Source: Halorubrum sp. GN11_10-6_MGM
GTDB taxonomy: Archaea; Halobacteriota; Halobacteria; Halobacteriales; Haloferacaceae
Assembly (NCBI RefSeq): GCF_005435165.1
Contig: NZ_SGUC01000030.1
Location: 1-37,857, forward strand
DNA: 37,857 nucleotides
Reading direction: 5' to 3'
Shown piece after piece: positions 8,015 through 16,833 of this stretch. The position numbers and the translations under genes are program-made. Below the pieces are notes generated by a model. The model made no database searches, was not told where the DNA came from, and was given only the letters and a program-made list of their open reading frames with translations. Every line of letters begins with the position of its first letter. Position 1 is the first letter of the stretch.

Positions 8015-8299
8015 CTACTGGATGTGGCCTTCGCGGCGGAGCTGGTCGGCGTCCTCGTCCTCGTAGCGCCACTCGACGTTCGCCTTCTCGTCCTGCCAGT
8101 CCCACGGCTCGGCGAGGACGACGTCTCCCTCGCTGATCCACGTGCGATACTTCATGCGGCCGGGGATCCGGCCGAGGCGCTCTTTGCCGTCGGCGCAGCG
8201 CAGCTGAACGTGGTTGCCGCCGAGGTGTTCCGTCACCACGGCGAACACTTCGTCGTCGTTGGGCATCCGCAGATTCTTCCGCCCGGATTCTTCGCTCAT
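8015..8299 (-). CDS. eif1A: translation initiation factor aIF-1A
   Basis: A 94-residue archaeal initiation factor 1A, which binds the small ribosomal subunit A site during start-codon selection. The S1/OB-fold core is clear: [38 protein letters not shown], then [11 protein letters not shown]. An acidic C-terminal tail follows, as usual in haloarchaea. The open frame extends 37 codons upstream, but the ATG at 8299 (MSEESGRKN) matches the family start. A TATA-like CACTTATACG at 8321-8330 sits about 22-31 bp before it, implying a nearly leaderless mRNA. The upstream kinase gene ends at 8407, about 107 bp away, so the two are probably transcribed separately. Confidence 0.96.
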   Translation of the reverse strand: MSEESGRKNLRMPNDDEVFAVVTEHLGGNHVQLRCADGKERLGRIPGRMKYRTWISEGDVVLAEPWDWQDEKANVEWRYEDEDADQLRREGHIQ

Positions 8300-8406
8300 A
8301 CCACCCGTAGTGCGCTCGTCCGTATAAGTGGTGGGAGACGCGTGTGTGCCCCCGTCATGCGATCTGTTCCCACGATGACTGCGGTCCGCGACGCCGACGC
8401 AGGACC

Positions 8407-9156
8407 TCACTCCGGGTCGGTGACCGCGGCGGACAGGTCGTCGCGGTCGCCGGCGGCGTCCTCGCGGGACGCGTCTCCGGACCGCGCGCGTTCGGCGGCC
8501 CCCTCGTCGGCGGCCGCGCGTTCGACCCCCTCGCCGCCGGCCGCGCGTTCGGCGAACGCGGCGTCCACCTGCGCGAACGTCTCCGCTTCCGTGCCGGAGT
8601 TGTCGACGACCGCGTGGTCGGGCGCGATCTCGTCGAACAGCTCCTTGAAGTGGAGGTGGATCTCGAAGTCGGCGTCGCTGATCCCGTCCCGGCGCTCGAT
8701 TCGGCGCTCCACCACCGCCTCGTCGCAGACGACCTCGACGAGGTCGAACGCGGCCGCGAGCTCGGCAGCCGTCTCGCGGGCGTCCGCTCGAAACCGCTCG
8801 TCGGCGAATGTCGCGTCGAGGACGACCGAGCCGCCGGCCTCGACGTCGTCGCCGGCGCGCGCGAGGAGTTCCTCGTAGACCGCCTCCGTCTCCGCGTCGG
8901 TGTACTCGGGGTCCTCGAACAGCTCCTTGCGTATCACGTCGGTCCGGCGGATCCGCCCGTTGACGTGGGCGGCGATCCGCTCGGCGACCGTCGTCTTGCC
9001 GACGCCGGGCAGCCCGCAGACGACGACCAGCCGCCCGGTCGACGCCCCGTCGTCGTCGACCGAGGTCGGCCCCGCCGAGTCGATCGAATCTACCGTTTTA
9101 CCGCTCGAAGCGGGCGATTCGGTTCGGTCCGGCGCTCGACCGCCTCGGTCACTCAT
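8407..9156 (-). CDS. P-loop kinase-like ATPase (AAA_33 type)
   Basis: A 249-residue P-loop NTPase of the small-kinase group. The Walker A motif is GLPGVGKTT near residue 50, followed by [11 protein letters not shown], a [16 protein letters not shown] segment, and a RRIERRD lid-like arginine block. The arrangement resembles zeta-toxin/gluconokinase-like or tRNA-kinase-like AAA_33 proteins; the phosphoacceptor is unknown. About 45 N-terminal and 50 C-terminal residues are low-complexity and Ala/Glu/Asp-rich, with no recognisable domain. The C-terminal tail is longer than the catalytic core needs. ATG at 9156 is the first in-frame start. Confidence 0.75.
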   Translation of the reverse strand: MSDRGGRAPDRTESPASSGKTVDSIDSAGPTSVDDDGASTGRLVVVCGLPGVGKTTVAERIAAHVNGRIRRTDVIRKELFEDPEYTDAETEAVYEELLARAGDDVEAGGSVVLDATFADERFRADARETAAELAAAFDLVEVVCDEAVVERRIERRDGISDADFEIHLHFKELFDEIAPDHAVVDNSGTEAETFAQVDAAFAERAAGGEGVERAAADEGAAERARSGDASREDAAGDRDDLSAAVTDPE

Positions 9157-9319
9157 CTACCGATATCGTCCGGTGTGAGGTAAAAGAAACTTCCCATCGG
9201 GCCGGAGTCTCCGTCACATTCCCGCCGCGTGTCACGAGGGCCGTGCCGTGGAATCGCTCGTGGAGCGGGCTGCGGTATAAGTGTTCCTCGCCGTCTTGCG
9301 GTTTTCGTTTATAAGGGAG

Positions 9320-9394
9320 TGGGTTGGGGCAGATTTGAACTGCCGGCCTCCTCCATGTCAAGGAGGTGTCATAACCGGACTAGACTACCAACCC
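9320..9394 (-). tRNA. tRNA-Val (GAC)
   Basis: A 75-nt tRNA on the minus strand. The acceptor stem GGGTTGG pairs with CCAACCC and the discriminator base is A at 9320. The anticodon stem CCTCC/GGAGG encloses loop TTGACAT, giving anticodon GAC (valine, GTC codons). The T arm GGCAG-TTCAAAT-CTGCC is canonical. No intron is seen and CCA is not encoded. It lies alone between the kinase gene and the M24-fold gene. Confidence 0.97.
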
Positions 9395-9566
9395 GCAGGG
9401 GCTTACTGACGCGTCTCGTCGTTTCCGGGGGACGTAATTGAACCTTTCGTTTCGGGGATCCGGACGAGGCCGGTGACCGACCTCCGATCGACCGACGGCG
9501 CGGCCCCCGAGCCGACGGCTCGACGCCTTTCGACCGTTTTTACCCGTTCGCCGAGCATCCGTCCGT

Positions 9567-10709
9567 ATGGTCGATCTCGCCGCCCGCACGGAGAGGCTCG
9601 ACGCGTACCTCGCCGAGCGCGGGCTCGAAGCGGTCTGGTTCGCACGTCCGAACGGCTTCGCGTGGCTCACCGGCGGCGACAACGTCGTCGACGACGACGG
9701 GACGACCGGCGTCGCGGCCGCCGGGTACGACGGCGACCTCCGCGTTATCACCGACAACATCGAGGCGGACCGGCTCGCCGACGAGGAGCTGCCGGACGCG
9801 TTCGCGGTCGAGTCGGTCCCGTGGCACGCCGGCTCGCTCGCCGAGGCGGTCGCCGAGCGGTCGCCCTCGCCCGCGGCGGCGGACTTCGACGTGCCCGGCT
9901 TCGAGGCCGTCGACGGCAGCCGACTCCGGCAGCCGCTCACCGACGACGACGTCGAGCGGTACCGCGAGCTGGGCCGCGAGGTCGCGGCCGCCGTCGAGAC
10001 CGTCTGCCGGAACCTCGAACCCGAGGACCCCGAGTACGAGGTCGCGGCCGGGATCGACATCTCGCTCGCGTCCCGCGACGTCGACACGCCGGTCGTCCTC
10101 GTCGGCGGCGCGGAGCGGGCGGGAGCGTACCGCCACTACACGCCGACCGACGCGGCGCTCGGCGACTACGCGCTCGTCTCCGTCACCGCCGAGCGGGCCG
10201 GGCTGTACGCCTCGATGACCCGGACCGTCGCGTTCGACGCCCCCGACTGGTTCGAGGAGCGCCACCGCGCCGCGGCCCGCGTCGAGGCCACCGCCCTCCG
10301 GGCCACCGAGGCCGCCGCGGCCGGGACGCTCTCCGGAGACGACGGTGAGGCGTCCGATTCAGATGCCCCCGACAGCGCCGGCGACGTGTTCGAGGCCATT
10401 CGGCGGGCGTACGACGCGGTCGGCTTCCCGGACGAGTGGGAGAACCACCACCAGGGCGGCGCGGCGGGCTTCGCGGGCCGCGAGTGGTTCGCGACGCCCG
10501 ACGGCGACGAGACGGTTCGGCGGCCGATGGGCTACGCGTGGAATCCGACGGTCCGGGGGACGAAAAGCGAGGACACGCACCTCGTCGCGCCGGACCTGAC
10601 GGAGCGGCTCACCAAGACGGGTCGCTGGCCCACGCACGAGGTCGAGCCGGTCGACGTCGCGGGCGTCGACCCCGAGCCGGTCGAGCTACCGGCGCCCGTG
10701 ATTCGGTAG
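9567..10709 (+). CDS. M24-fold (pita-bread) protein, probably lacking metal site
   Basis: A 380-residue protein with the two-domain layout of Xaa-Pro aminopeptidases and creatinase: an N-terminal domain (FARPNGFAWLTGGDN) and a C-terminal M24 domain from about residue 140. The M24 landmarks remain as scaffold (YRHYTPTDAAL, ASMTRTVAF, NHHQGGAAGF, RGTKSED). At the positions of the first two metal-ligand aspartates, the usual VDLGA and SD-TRT become VSVTA and ASMTRT. The first C-terminal Glu position reads WNPTV. A metallopeptidase activity is therefore doubtful; a creatinase-like or binding role is possible. Upstream, CCGTTTTTACCCG at 9534-9546 is a plausible TATA about 25 bp before the ATG. Confidence 0.8.
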   Translation: MVDLAARTERLDAYLAERGLEAVWFARPNGFAWLTGGDNVVDDDGTTGVAAAGYDGDLRVITDNIEADRLADEELPDAFAVESVPWHAGSLAEAVAERSPSPAAADFDVPGFEAVDGSRLRQPLTDDDVERYRELGREVAAAVETVCRNLEPEDPEYEVAAGIDISLASRDVDTPVVLVGGAERAGAYRHYTPTDAALGDYALVSVTAERAGLYASMTRTVAFDAPDWFEERHRAAARVEATALRATEAAAAGTLSGDDGEASDSDAPDSAGDVFEAIRRAYDAVGFPDEWENHHQGGAAGFAGREWFATPDGDETVRRPMGYAWNPTVRGTKSEDTHLVAPDLTERLTKTGRWPTHEVEPVDVAGVDPEPVELPAPVIR

Positions 10710-10786
10710 GACCGGCGGTCGCGCGGGTGGAGAGAGACGGCCCCCGTCTCGACCGGTCGCACCGTCGCCGGTCGAGACTCGACCGC

Positions 10787-12175
10787 TCAGTAGACGTACT
10801 CGCTCTCGTCGATCCCGACGTAGTCCTTCTTCACCCGGCGCTTGTTCCACTTGTAGCCGAGCAGGAGCTTCATCGACTCCCAACCGGAGCGGTACGGCTG
10901 CGAGAGGAGTCCGTCGCCGGCCTCGGCGGCGAGCATCGCATCCGCGGCACCGATGACCCGGTTCCAGTCGTCCGGCTCGTACTCCGCGACCATGTCCGCC
11001 ATCGTCACGTTGCGGACGACCTCGTCGCCGATCGCCTCCTTCCAGCGGCGGTTGTACGAGGCCAGGTCGCCCTCGGCGGCGAGTTCGCCCGCTATCGCGC
11101 CGGTGCGGACCGCGACGTGGTCGCCGCCCTCGTGGAACGCCGACGTGGTCCCCATCGCACCGCCCGCGACCGCGATCCCGGCGTCCACCGGCGAGTCGAT
11201 CGGTCGGGTCGACGAGATCGGGTACGTCTCCGTCCCGTTCCGCTTCCCGGCGTCCTCGACGAGGGGAAAGTCCTCCTCGACGTCGTACTCGTCGCCGTAC
11301 TGCCACTCCAGGAGCCGACGAATGTACTCGCCGCCCTGCGGGATCGACTCGTCGTCCTCGCGGAGGAGGGCGTACTCCGACGCGTCCACCTCGTCGATGT
11401 CGAGGCCGATCGGCATCGTCAGCCCGATCCGGCAGACGCGGTCCGCGTTGGGGAAGATCCACGGGTACGCGGTCTCGCCGGGCATCACGCCCCACCAGAA
11501 GACGATGGCGTCGTTCACCGCCTCGAACACCTCCTCGGGGACGCGGCGGTACTCCTGATAGGCGATGTGGTTCGCCGTCCGGGACGCCAGCCGCTCGGAG
11601 GCCTGCGCGTCGGCGGGGAGGTACTCGTCGAGGACGCGGTTCGTCACCGTCCGCTGCGGCCCGTCGGCGAGCACGACGAAGTCGGCGCCGACGGTCCCGC
11701 CGTCGGCGAGTTCGAGCGTGTGACGCGGGTCGTCGCTACCGGGCGCGGCCGAGGGGTCGGTGTCGACGCCGCGGACCGAGGTGCCGACGCGGTACTCGGC
11801 GCCCGCGTCCTCGGCGCGGTCGCGGAGCCAGTCGTCGAAGCGCGCGCGCTGGAAGGTGTAGCCGAACTTGTCGTACGAGGAGTCGATGCCGGTGGAGGTG
11901 AGCGTCGCCGACTCGTCGGGGCCGCGAAACTCGGCGCGGTTCAGCTCGCGCTGGACCACGCCCTCGTCGAACTCGTCGGGGTGGATACCCATGATGTCGA
12001 CCCAGTAGTCCAAGATGCCTGCCGCGTCCGTCGAGTCCGGACCGAGACGGTCGCGGTCGGCTCGGGGGACTCCCTTCTCGATGACCAGCGCGTCCGCGCC
12101 GCCGGTCGCCGCCGCGTGCGCCGCGGACGACCCGGCCGGCCCACCGCCCACGATCGCGACGTCTACGCGTTCCAT
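10787..12175 (-). CDS. geranylgeranyl reductase-family FAD oxidoreductase
   Basis: A 462-residue flavoprotein. The N-terminal FAD-binding motif is VDVAIVGGGPAGSSAA, and a central ADFVVLADGPQRTV segment and a C-terminal GGAMGTTSAFHEGGDH block (second FAD motif) follow. This layout belongs to the geranylgeranyl reductase group, which in archaea saturates isoprenoid chains of membrane lipids; several paralogues per genome are normal and only some act on core lipids, so the substrate is inferred. The ATG at 12175 starts right before the FAD motif. Upstream TATTAAATTC (12199-12208) is a good TATA about 25-33 bp away. It is divergent from the symporter gene. Confidence 0.85.
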   Translation of the reverse strand: MERVDVAIVGGGPAGSSAAHAAATGGADALVIEKGVPRADRDRLGPDSTDAAGILDYWVDIMGIHPDEFDEGVVQRELNRAEFRGPDESATLTSTGIDSSYDKFGYTFQRARFDDWLRDRAEDAGAEYRVGTSVRGVDTDPSAAPGSDDPRHTLELADGGTVGADFVVLADGPQRTVTNRVLDEYLPADAQASERLASRTANHIAYQEYRRVPEEVFEAVNDAIVFWWGVMPGETAYPWIFPNADRVCRIGLTMPIGLDIDEVDASEYALLREDDESIPQGGEYIRRLLEWQYGDEYDVEEDFPLVEDAGKRNGTETYPISSTRPIDSPVDAGIAVAGGAMGTTSAFHEGGDHVAVRTGAIAGELAAEGDLASYNRRWKEAIGDEVVRNVTMADMVAEYEPDDWNRVIGAADAMLAAEAGDGLLSQPYRSGWESMKLLLGYKWNKRRVKKDYVGIDESEYVY

Positions 12176-12213
12176 ACCCCGTGAGGTCTCTGTCCAGCTA
12201 TTAAATTCACGGT

Positions 12214-12261
12214 CCCCGACGCGAGTCGGACTCGTTTCCCCGACACGAGTCGAACCCGTTC
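12214..12261. repeat. 24-bp tandem duplication
   Basis: Two adjacent 24-bp units (12214-12237 and 12238-12261) of the form CCCCGACNCGAGTCGNAC plus CGTT match at most positions. They lie between the divergent reductase and symporter genes, immediately upstream of the reductase promoter. Confidence 0.65.
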
Positions 12262-12339
12262 GTCGTTTCGGCGGGGCCGCCGGGCGCCGAACCAGTTCGT
12301 CGCCACGTCGGCGGACAATCCCCCGCTACCGTGTCGGTG

Positions 12340-12400
12340 TACAATCGATCACAGTTGATGATCATAAGTAAGAGCGCCGGAGAGACACGTTTTTACGGGG
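12340..12400 (+). promoter_or_regulatory. symporter promoter with palindromic AT-rich motif
   Basis: GTTTTTAC at 12389-12396 is a plausible TATA about 30 bp before the symporter ATG at 12426. Just upstream, an AT-rich island contains the perfect palindrome ATGATCAT (12358-12365) beside a GATCACAGTTGAT partial inverted repeat. It stands out from GC-rich surroundings and might be an operator, but no regulator is known here. Confidence 0.35.
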
Positions 12401-12425
12401 GTAAGCGGATTCATCCGGCACACCA

Positions 12426-13781
12426 ATGGCACGCGAGACGTGGGCGACCCGGATGGGGTTCATCCTCGCCGCGGTCGGCAGCGCGGTCGGACTCGGGAAC
12501 ATCTGGCGGTTCCCGTTCATCACCGGCCAGTACGGCGGATCGTCGTTTCTGATCACTTACCTGGCGTTCGTCGCGCTGATCGGGTTCCCGGCGATCCTCG
12601 TCGAGTTCGTCATCGGGCGGCGGACGGAGCGGAACCCGGTCGGGGCGCTCCGGGAGCTCGGCAGCGGCGTCTGGTCGTCCGTCGGCTGGCTGTTCGTCGT
12701 CACCGGCTTCGTCATCCTCTCGTACTACAGCGTCGTCGCGGGCTGGTTCCTCCGGTACACGCTCATCGGGATCACCGAGGGGTTCACGACCACTGACCCG
12801 GCGGCCGCGGACGCGCTCTACCAGTCGGTCTCGACCGGGCTCGACACGCTCGCCTTCCACGCCGTCTTCATGCTGTTCGTCGTCGGTATCATCGCCGCCG
12901 GCGTTCGGCGCGGGATCGAACTGAGCGTGAAGGTGATGGTCCCCGCCATCCTCGTGCTGCTCGTCGGACTGGCCGCGTACGGGTTCACGCTCGACGGCGC
13001 GAGCGCGGCGTACGCCTACTACCTCTCGCCCGACTTCGGGACGATCGCGGCGAACTGGACGGAGATCCTTCCCGCCGCGGCCGGGCAGGCGTTCTTCACG
13101 CTGTCGCTCGGGATGGGCGTGATGATCACCTACGCCTCCTACCTCGGCGAGGACCGGAACCTCGCGGCCGACGCCGGGATCATCGCGACGCTCGACACGC
13201 TCGTCGCCGTCCTCGTCGGCTTCGTCGTCTTCCCGGTCCTCTTCTCCGTCGGGATCGAGCCGGGGGCGGGCGGCCCGGGCGCGATATTCGTGAGCCTCAC
13301 CGCCGCGTTTGCGGGCATTCCCGGCGGTCGAATCCTCGGAGTCGTCTTCTTCGGCATGGTCGGGATCGCCGCGCTCTCCTCCGCGATCAGCATCCTCGAA
13401 GTGCTCGTCTCCTACCTGATCGACGAGGTCGGCGTCGCCCGGGTCCCGGCGTCGGCCGCGCTCGGCGCCGCGGTGTTCCTGCTCGGCGTCCCGGTGACGA
13501 TCGACTCGATCTTCCTCGGCCTGTACGACGGGCTCGCGGACGGCATCCTGCTCGTCCTCGGTTCGCTGCTGCTCGCGCTGTTCGTCGGCTGGGTGATACC
13601 GAACGTCGCCCGGCAGGAACTTCGGACGGGGATCGCGGATGTCGGCGGCCTCGACGCCGCTTGGATCTGGGCTGTCCGGCTCCCGATCCTGATCGTCGTG
13701 GTCGTCGTCCTGTACCTCGGCGTCGTCGACTACGTCGGCTTTCTCACCGGTGACTTCGCCCAGTGGCTGGCGGCGCGGTAG
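12426..13781 (+). CDS. neurotransmitter:sodium symporter-family transporter
   Basis: A 451-residue membrane transporter of the SNF/NSS family (LeuT fold), importing amino acids or similar small solutes with sodium. The family N-terminus is unmistakable: WATRMGFILAAVGSAVGLGN followed by IWRFPF in helix 1. About eleven hydrophobic helices follow, including GVMITYASYLGEDRNL and a helix-8-like region FFGMVGIAALSSAISILEV. The substrate is not predictable. The gene is divergent from the reductase and convergent with the AIM24-like gene. Its stop codon lies within the first unit of a 17-bp tandem repeat. Confidence 0.93.
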   Translation: MARETWATRMGFILAAVGSAVGLGNIWRFPFITGQYGGSSFLITYLAFVALIGFPAILVEFVIGRRTERNPVGALRELGSGVWSSVGWLFVVTGFVILSYYSVVAGWFLRYTLIGITEGFTTTDPAAADALYQSVSTGLDTLAFHAVFMLFVVGIIAAGVRRGIELSVKVMVPAILVLLVGLAAYGFTLDGASAAYAYYLSPDFGTIAANWTEILPAAAGQAFFTLSLGMGVMITYASYLGEDRNLAADAGIIATLDTLVAVLVGFVVFPVLFSVGIEPGAGGPGAIFVSLTAAFAGIPGGRILGVVFFGMVGIAALSSAISILEVLVSYLIDEVGVARVPASAALGAAVFLLGVPVTIDSIFLGLYDGLADGILLVLGSLLLALFVGWVIPNVARQELRTGIADVGGLDAAWIWAVRLPILIVVVVVLYLGVVDYVGFLTGDFAQWLAAR

Positions 13782-13841
13782 CGAGGGCGGTGCGGTAGCG
13801 AGGACGGCGCGATAGGAGGGGTGTGCGGTAGCGAGGGCGAT
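13775..13841. repeat. 17-bp tandem repeat, 4 units
   Basis: Units at 13775-13791, 13792-13808, 13809-13824 (degenerate) and 13825-13841 share GCGGTAGCGAGGGCGGT. The first contains the stop codon of the symporter gene; the array fills most of the convergent gap to the AIM24-like gene. Confidence 0.75.
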
Positions 13842-13871
13842 GCGATCGCGGGTCGGCGTCTCGTCGCCGCC

Positions 13872-14528
13872 TCAGACGTGCTCCTCGCGCGGCTGGACCA
13901 CGACGAAGCCGCCGTCGCCGTCGAAGCGCATCTGGTAGCGCTCGCCGGACTCCTGACCGATCATGTCCGAGAGGCTCCGGTTCACCTCGACGTCCGGGGA
14001 GGTGCCGCCCCACGCGACGGTCGCGCTCGGGTCGGTCGACACCGGCGGTTCGAGGACGATCGGGTCGCCGTGAGTCGTGATCGCGACGTAGCCCGGCCCT
14101 TCGAGGTAGACGTTGCTGAAGCCGCCGGCGAGCGCGCCGGCGAGGCTGTCGATCGTGTTGATCTCGTAGGAGAGCGACTCCTCGAAGGCGAGCACGTCCT
14201 CGCCGTTGACCGTGATAGACTCGCCGGCGTCGAGCTCGACGACCTGGACTTTCTTGCCGTCGTCAGCGAAGTAGACGTGGCCCTGTCCCTCCACGGCCAT
14301 GATCGGCGTCCCCTCGCCGGTGGCCGCCTCCTTGAGGAAGCCGGTGATGCCGCCCTCCGCGGAGGCTTTCCCGGTGAACGATACGTCGCCCGTGAACGCC
14401 ACCATCGATCCGGCCTTCGCCATGACGGTGCCGTCGACGTCGACGTCGAGGGTGTAGCTGTTCTCGCGCTGGAACGGTTCCGCGCTGTCGGTCGGTGCGT
14501 TCGCGGCGGTGAACTCGTCTAGGTTCAT
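13872..14528 (-). CDS. AIM24-family protein
   Basis: A 218-residue protein of the AIM24 / TRAP-like beta-rich family. Typical segments are TVMAKAGSMVAFTGDVSF, GHVYFADDGKKVQVVEL, EDVLAFEESLSYEI and a GPGYVAITTHGDPIVL strand. Prokaryotic members are widespread but of unknown function; the yeast namesake affects mitochondrial inner-membrane organisation. No signal peptide or membrane helix is seen. The open frame extends upstream to 15260, but that part is antisense to the ccdA gene. The ATG at 14528 (MNLDEFTAAN) gives a full-length protein and has TATCACTTAAGAAG about 45-55 bp upstream. Confidence 0.85.
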   Translation of the reverse strand: MNLDEFTAANAPTDSAEPFQRENSYTLDVDVDGTVMAKAGSMVAFTGDVSFTGKASAEGGITGFLKEAATGEGTPIMAVEGQGHVYFADDGKKVQVVELDAGESITVNGEDVLAFEESLSYEINTIDSLAGALAGGFSNVYLEGPGYVAITTHGDPIVLEPPVSTDPSATVAWGGTSPDVEVNRSLSDMIGQESGERYQMRFDGDGGFVVVQPREEHV

Positions 14529-14665
14529 GGTACGGGGACCGAACCGTCCGGTTCGGCTGTTCGGAGATTTCGCGGTATCACTTAAGAAGCTACGGGAGCG
14601 ACGGCAACCGTCCGCACGGACCGACGACGGGTCCGTCGATCGGTCGACCGGAGAGGTCCCAGCGG

Positions 14666-15331
14666 TCAGTACACGACCAGCGCGAGGTACAGCTGTCCGA
14701 TGCCCGCGGCGATCATCACGGCGCCGGCGATCCGCTTCAGGAGTCCGGCGTGGGCCATCACCCGATTCGCGTTGCTGACGAGCCCGACGCCCGTCGCGAC
14801 GGTCGTCGCCGCCATCAGGGCCGCGACGGTGCCGGCGTAGACGGCGAGGACGAGGACGGCCGTCTCCGACGGGAGCGCGATCGCTCGGGCGACGACGCCG
14901 AGGAACACGGGGGCCACGCAGCCCGCGCCGGCGAGAGCGTACCCCGCGCCGAAGACCCCGAAGCCGAACACGCTCGCCCGCCGCTCGGGCAACGGCACCG
15001 ATATCGACGGCGCGCGCCCGGCGACCACGAGCAGCCCGAAGAGAATCAACAGCCCGCCGACGAGGGTCTCGAACACCGTGATGTTCGACAGCGTCGAGTA
15101 GCCGACGCGGACGGTCGCACCCGCGAGCAGCGCGAACGTCGCCAGCACCCCGACGGCGGCCGCGACGCCGCGTGCTCCCGCGCCGAGGACCGACGCGGAG
15201 TCGGCGTCGACGGAGTTCACGTAGAAGCCGACGTACCCCGGCAGGAGGGGGTACGCGCACGGCGAGAAGAACGTCGCCACGCCCGCGGTCACGGCGAACG
15301 GAACGTTCGTCGCGAGCGAGACGTCGGTCAT
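14666..15331 (-). CDS. ccdA: CcdA-type cytochrome c biogenesis / thiol transporter
   Basis: A 221-residue, six-helix membrane protein of the CcdA/DsbD family, which carries reducing equivalents across the membrane to extracytoplasmic thioredoxin-like proteins. The paired cysteines lie in FFSPCAYPLLPGYVGF (helix 1) and AGAGCVAPVFLG (helix 4). The length is normal. It follows the TlpA-like gene by about 34 bp and the SCO-like gene upstream of that, so the three probably form one minus-strand operon; CcdA would keep TlpA, and perhaps SCO, reduced. ATG at 15331 (MTDVSLATNV). Confidence 0.92.
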   Translation of the reverse strand: MTDVSLATNVPFAVTAGVATFFSPCAYPLLPGYVGFYVNSVDADSASVLGAGARGVAAAVGVLATFALLAGATVRVGYSTLSNITVFETLVGGLLILFGLLVVAGRAPSISVPLPERRASVFGFGVFGAGYALAGAGCVAPVFLGVVARAIALPSETAVLVLAVYAGTVAALMAATTVATGVGLVSNANRVMAHAGLLKRIAGAVMIAAGIGQLYLALVVY

Positions 15332-15365
15332 CGGTCGTCCCGTCGGGTCACCGTTCGAGGCTCCG

Positions 15366-15923
15366 TCATCGGTCGAGCGCCCGCTCGATGCCCGCGACGA
15401 ACTCCTCGGTGGTGTGGGTCCCCGAGGTCGCCCAGCGGACTCGCCCGGAGGCGTCGACGGCGCGCGCGCTCGGATAGCTCCCGACGTTGAGCCGCGCGGC
15501 GAGTTCGGCGGAAACGTCGGCCGCGACGAGCCAGTCGCCGTCGTTCTCGTGCCACCACTCGACGACCGTCTCCTCGCTGACCGCCTCGCCGACCGGCTCC
15601 GTCGTGACGGAGACGAACAGCACCTCGTCGCCGACCCGGTCGTGGGCCGCGGCGAGGTCGGGCATCTGCTCGGCGCAGGGGGGACACCACGTCCCGAAGA
15701 AGTCGACGAACGTCGGGCGGTCGGGGGCGGGAAGCGTCACCTCGCCGTCGCGACTACCGGGCGCCTCGATGGTGTCGAGCGTCACCGGCTCGACCGGCGC
15801 CGGAGCGTCGCCGTCGGCCTCCCCGCCGCCGAGTGCGTCGGGCACCCCGCCGGTCGCGACGGCGCCGGCCCCGCCGAGGACGCCGACGCTCGCCAGTCCC
15901 GCCAGCAGGTGTCGTCGCCTCAC
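15366..15923 (-). CDS. TlpA-like membrane-anchored thioredoxin
   Basis: A 185-residue extracytoplasmic thiol-disulfide protein. The N-terminus MRRRHLLAGLASVGVLGG looks like a Tat or uncleaved signal anchor. The thioredoxin-like domain has active site WCPPC in FFGTWCPPCAEQMPDL near residue 78, with the family DRPTFVDF strand before it. The start is GTG at 15923, overlapping the stop of the SCO-like gene by three bases (GTGA), which indicates translational coupling. It likely reduces thiols in cytochrome c or copper-delivery proteins, fed by CcdA encoded next. Confidence 0.9.
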   Translation of the reverse strand: MRRRHLLAGLASVGVLGGAGAVATGGVPDALGGGEADGDAPAPVEPVTLDTIEAPGSRDGEVTLPAPDRPTFVDFFGTWCPPCAEQMPDLAAAHDRVGDEVLFVSVTTEPVGEAVSEETVVEWWHENDGDWLVAADVSAELAARLNVGSYPSARAVDASGRVRWATSGTHTTEEFVAGIERALDR

Positions 15924-16624
15924 GCCGTGACCACCTGCCGGAAGTCGTCGACGATCCGTTCGACGTCGGTGGCGGGGCCGCGCGGGTACGCGCGCTCGAC
16001 GATCCCGCGCTTGTTCACGAGCAGGATGAGCCCGTAGTGCGGGAACGCGTACTCCAGGTTCTCGTACCCCTCGGCGTCCGTCTTCTCGATCACGAGCCCG
16101 AAGTTCTCGTCCATCAGCTCCACGCCCGCCTCGTAGCTCTCGGGGCGGAGGAAGTGCCAGTTACCGGCGTCGAGGTCGACCCCGCGCCGGCCCGCGTACT
16201 CGCGGAGCACCTCGGCCGTGTCGCGCTCGGGGTCGAACGTGAGCGGCAGGAACGCGGCCTCGTCGCCGAACCCCTCCTCGGCCGCGACCTCCTGAACGCG
16301 CCGCAGCCGAAGGATGAGCGCCGGACAGACGCCGTCGGGGCAGCTCGTGTAGAAGGAGGTCCACAGGAACGCGCGCTCGCCCTCGAACCCCGCCGTCGAC
16401 ACCTCCTCGCCCGAGATCGGGTCGGGAACGGTGAACTCCGGCATCTCGTCGCCGTGGATCGGGTGGACCGGATCGCCGCGCGTCTGTTCCGGCGGGTCGA
16501 GGACCGTTCCGTCGGCGCCGTATCCGCCCGATTCACCGAGGACGCCGGCGCAGCCGGCGGTGGCGGTCGCGCCGGCGACGACGCCGGACGCGGCGATCGA
16601 GCGGAGGAAGTTGCGGCGGTCCAT
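15920..16624 (-). CDS. SCO1/SenC-type copper chaperone lipoprotein
   Basis: A 234-residue SCO-family protein, which delivers copper to the CuA site of haem-copper oxidases or acts as a thiol reductase. A Tat-like MDRRNFLRSIAASG leader leads to a lipobox (TAGC, Cys25), predicting a membrane-anchored lipoprotein. The SCO fold is shown by LWTSFYTSCPDGVC, LPLTFDPERDT and the ligand His196 in YAFPHYGLILLV. The cysteines C95 and C100 are four residues apart (CPDGVC) rather than the canonical three (CPDVC). The ATG at 16624 is chosen over upstream codons because the signal peptide starts there. Confidence 0.9.
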   Translation of the reverse strand: MDRRNFLRSIAASGVVAGATATAGCAGVLGESGGYGADGTVLDPPEQTRGDPVHPIHGDEMPEFTVPDPISGEEVSTAGFEGERAFLWTSFYTSCPDGVCPALILRLRRVQEVAAEEGFGDEAAFLPLTFDPERDTAEVLREYAGRRGVDLDAGNWHFLRPESYEAGVELMDENFGLVIEKTDAEGYENLEYAFPHYGLILLVNKRGIVERAYPRGPATDVERIVDDFRQVVTA

Positions 16625-16833
16625 GTCGTTGTCCGACCTACGTGGTCGCTCGTAAATGAACCCCGCGGCTGGTGGCGCGCGATGAACACGACCGCTAACC
16701 GCCCGCAGGGTGCGCCCAGCGGCCGTGACCGGGCCCCGCTCCGGATTCGGTTCGGTGGACGAACGTCCGGTACCTCCGTGGTACCGCGACCCTCGCAAGG
16801 GTTATCCCCGGCCCGGCTGTGTGTTTATTCGCA

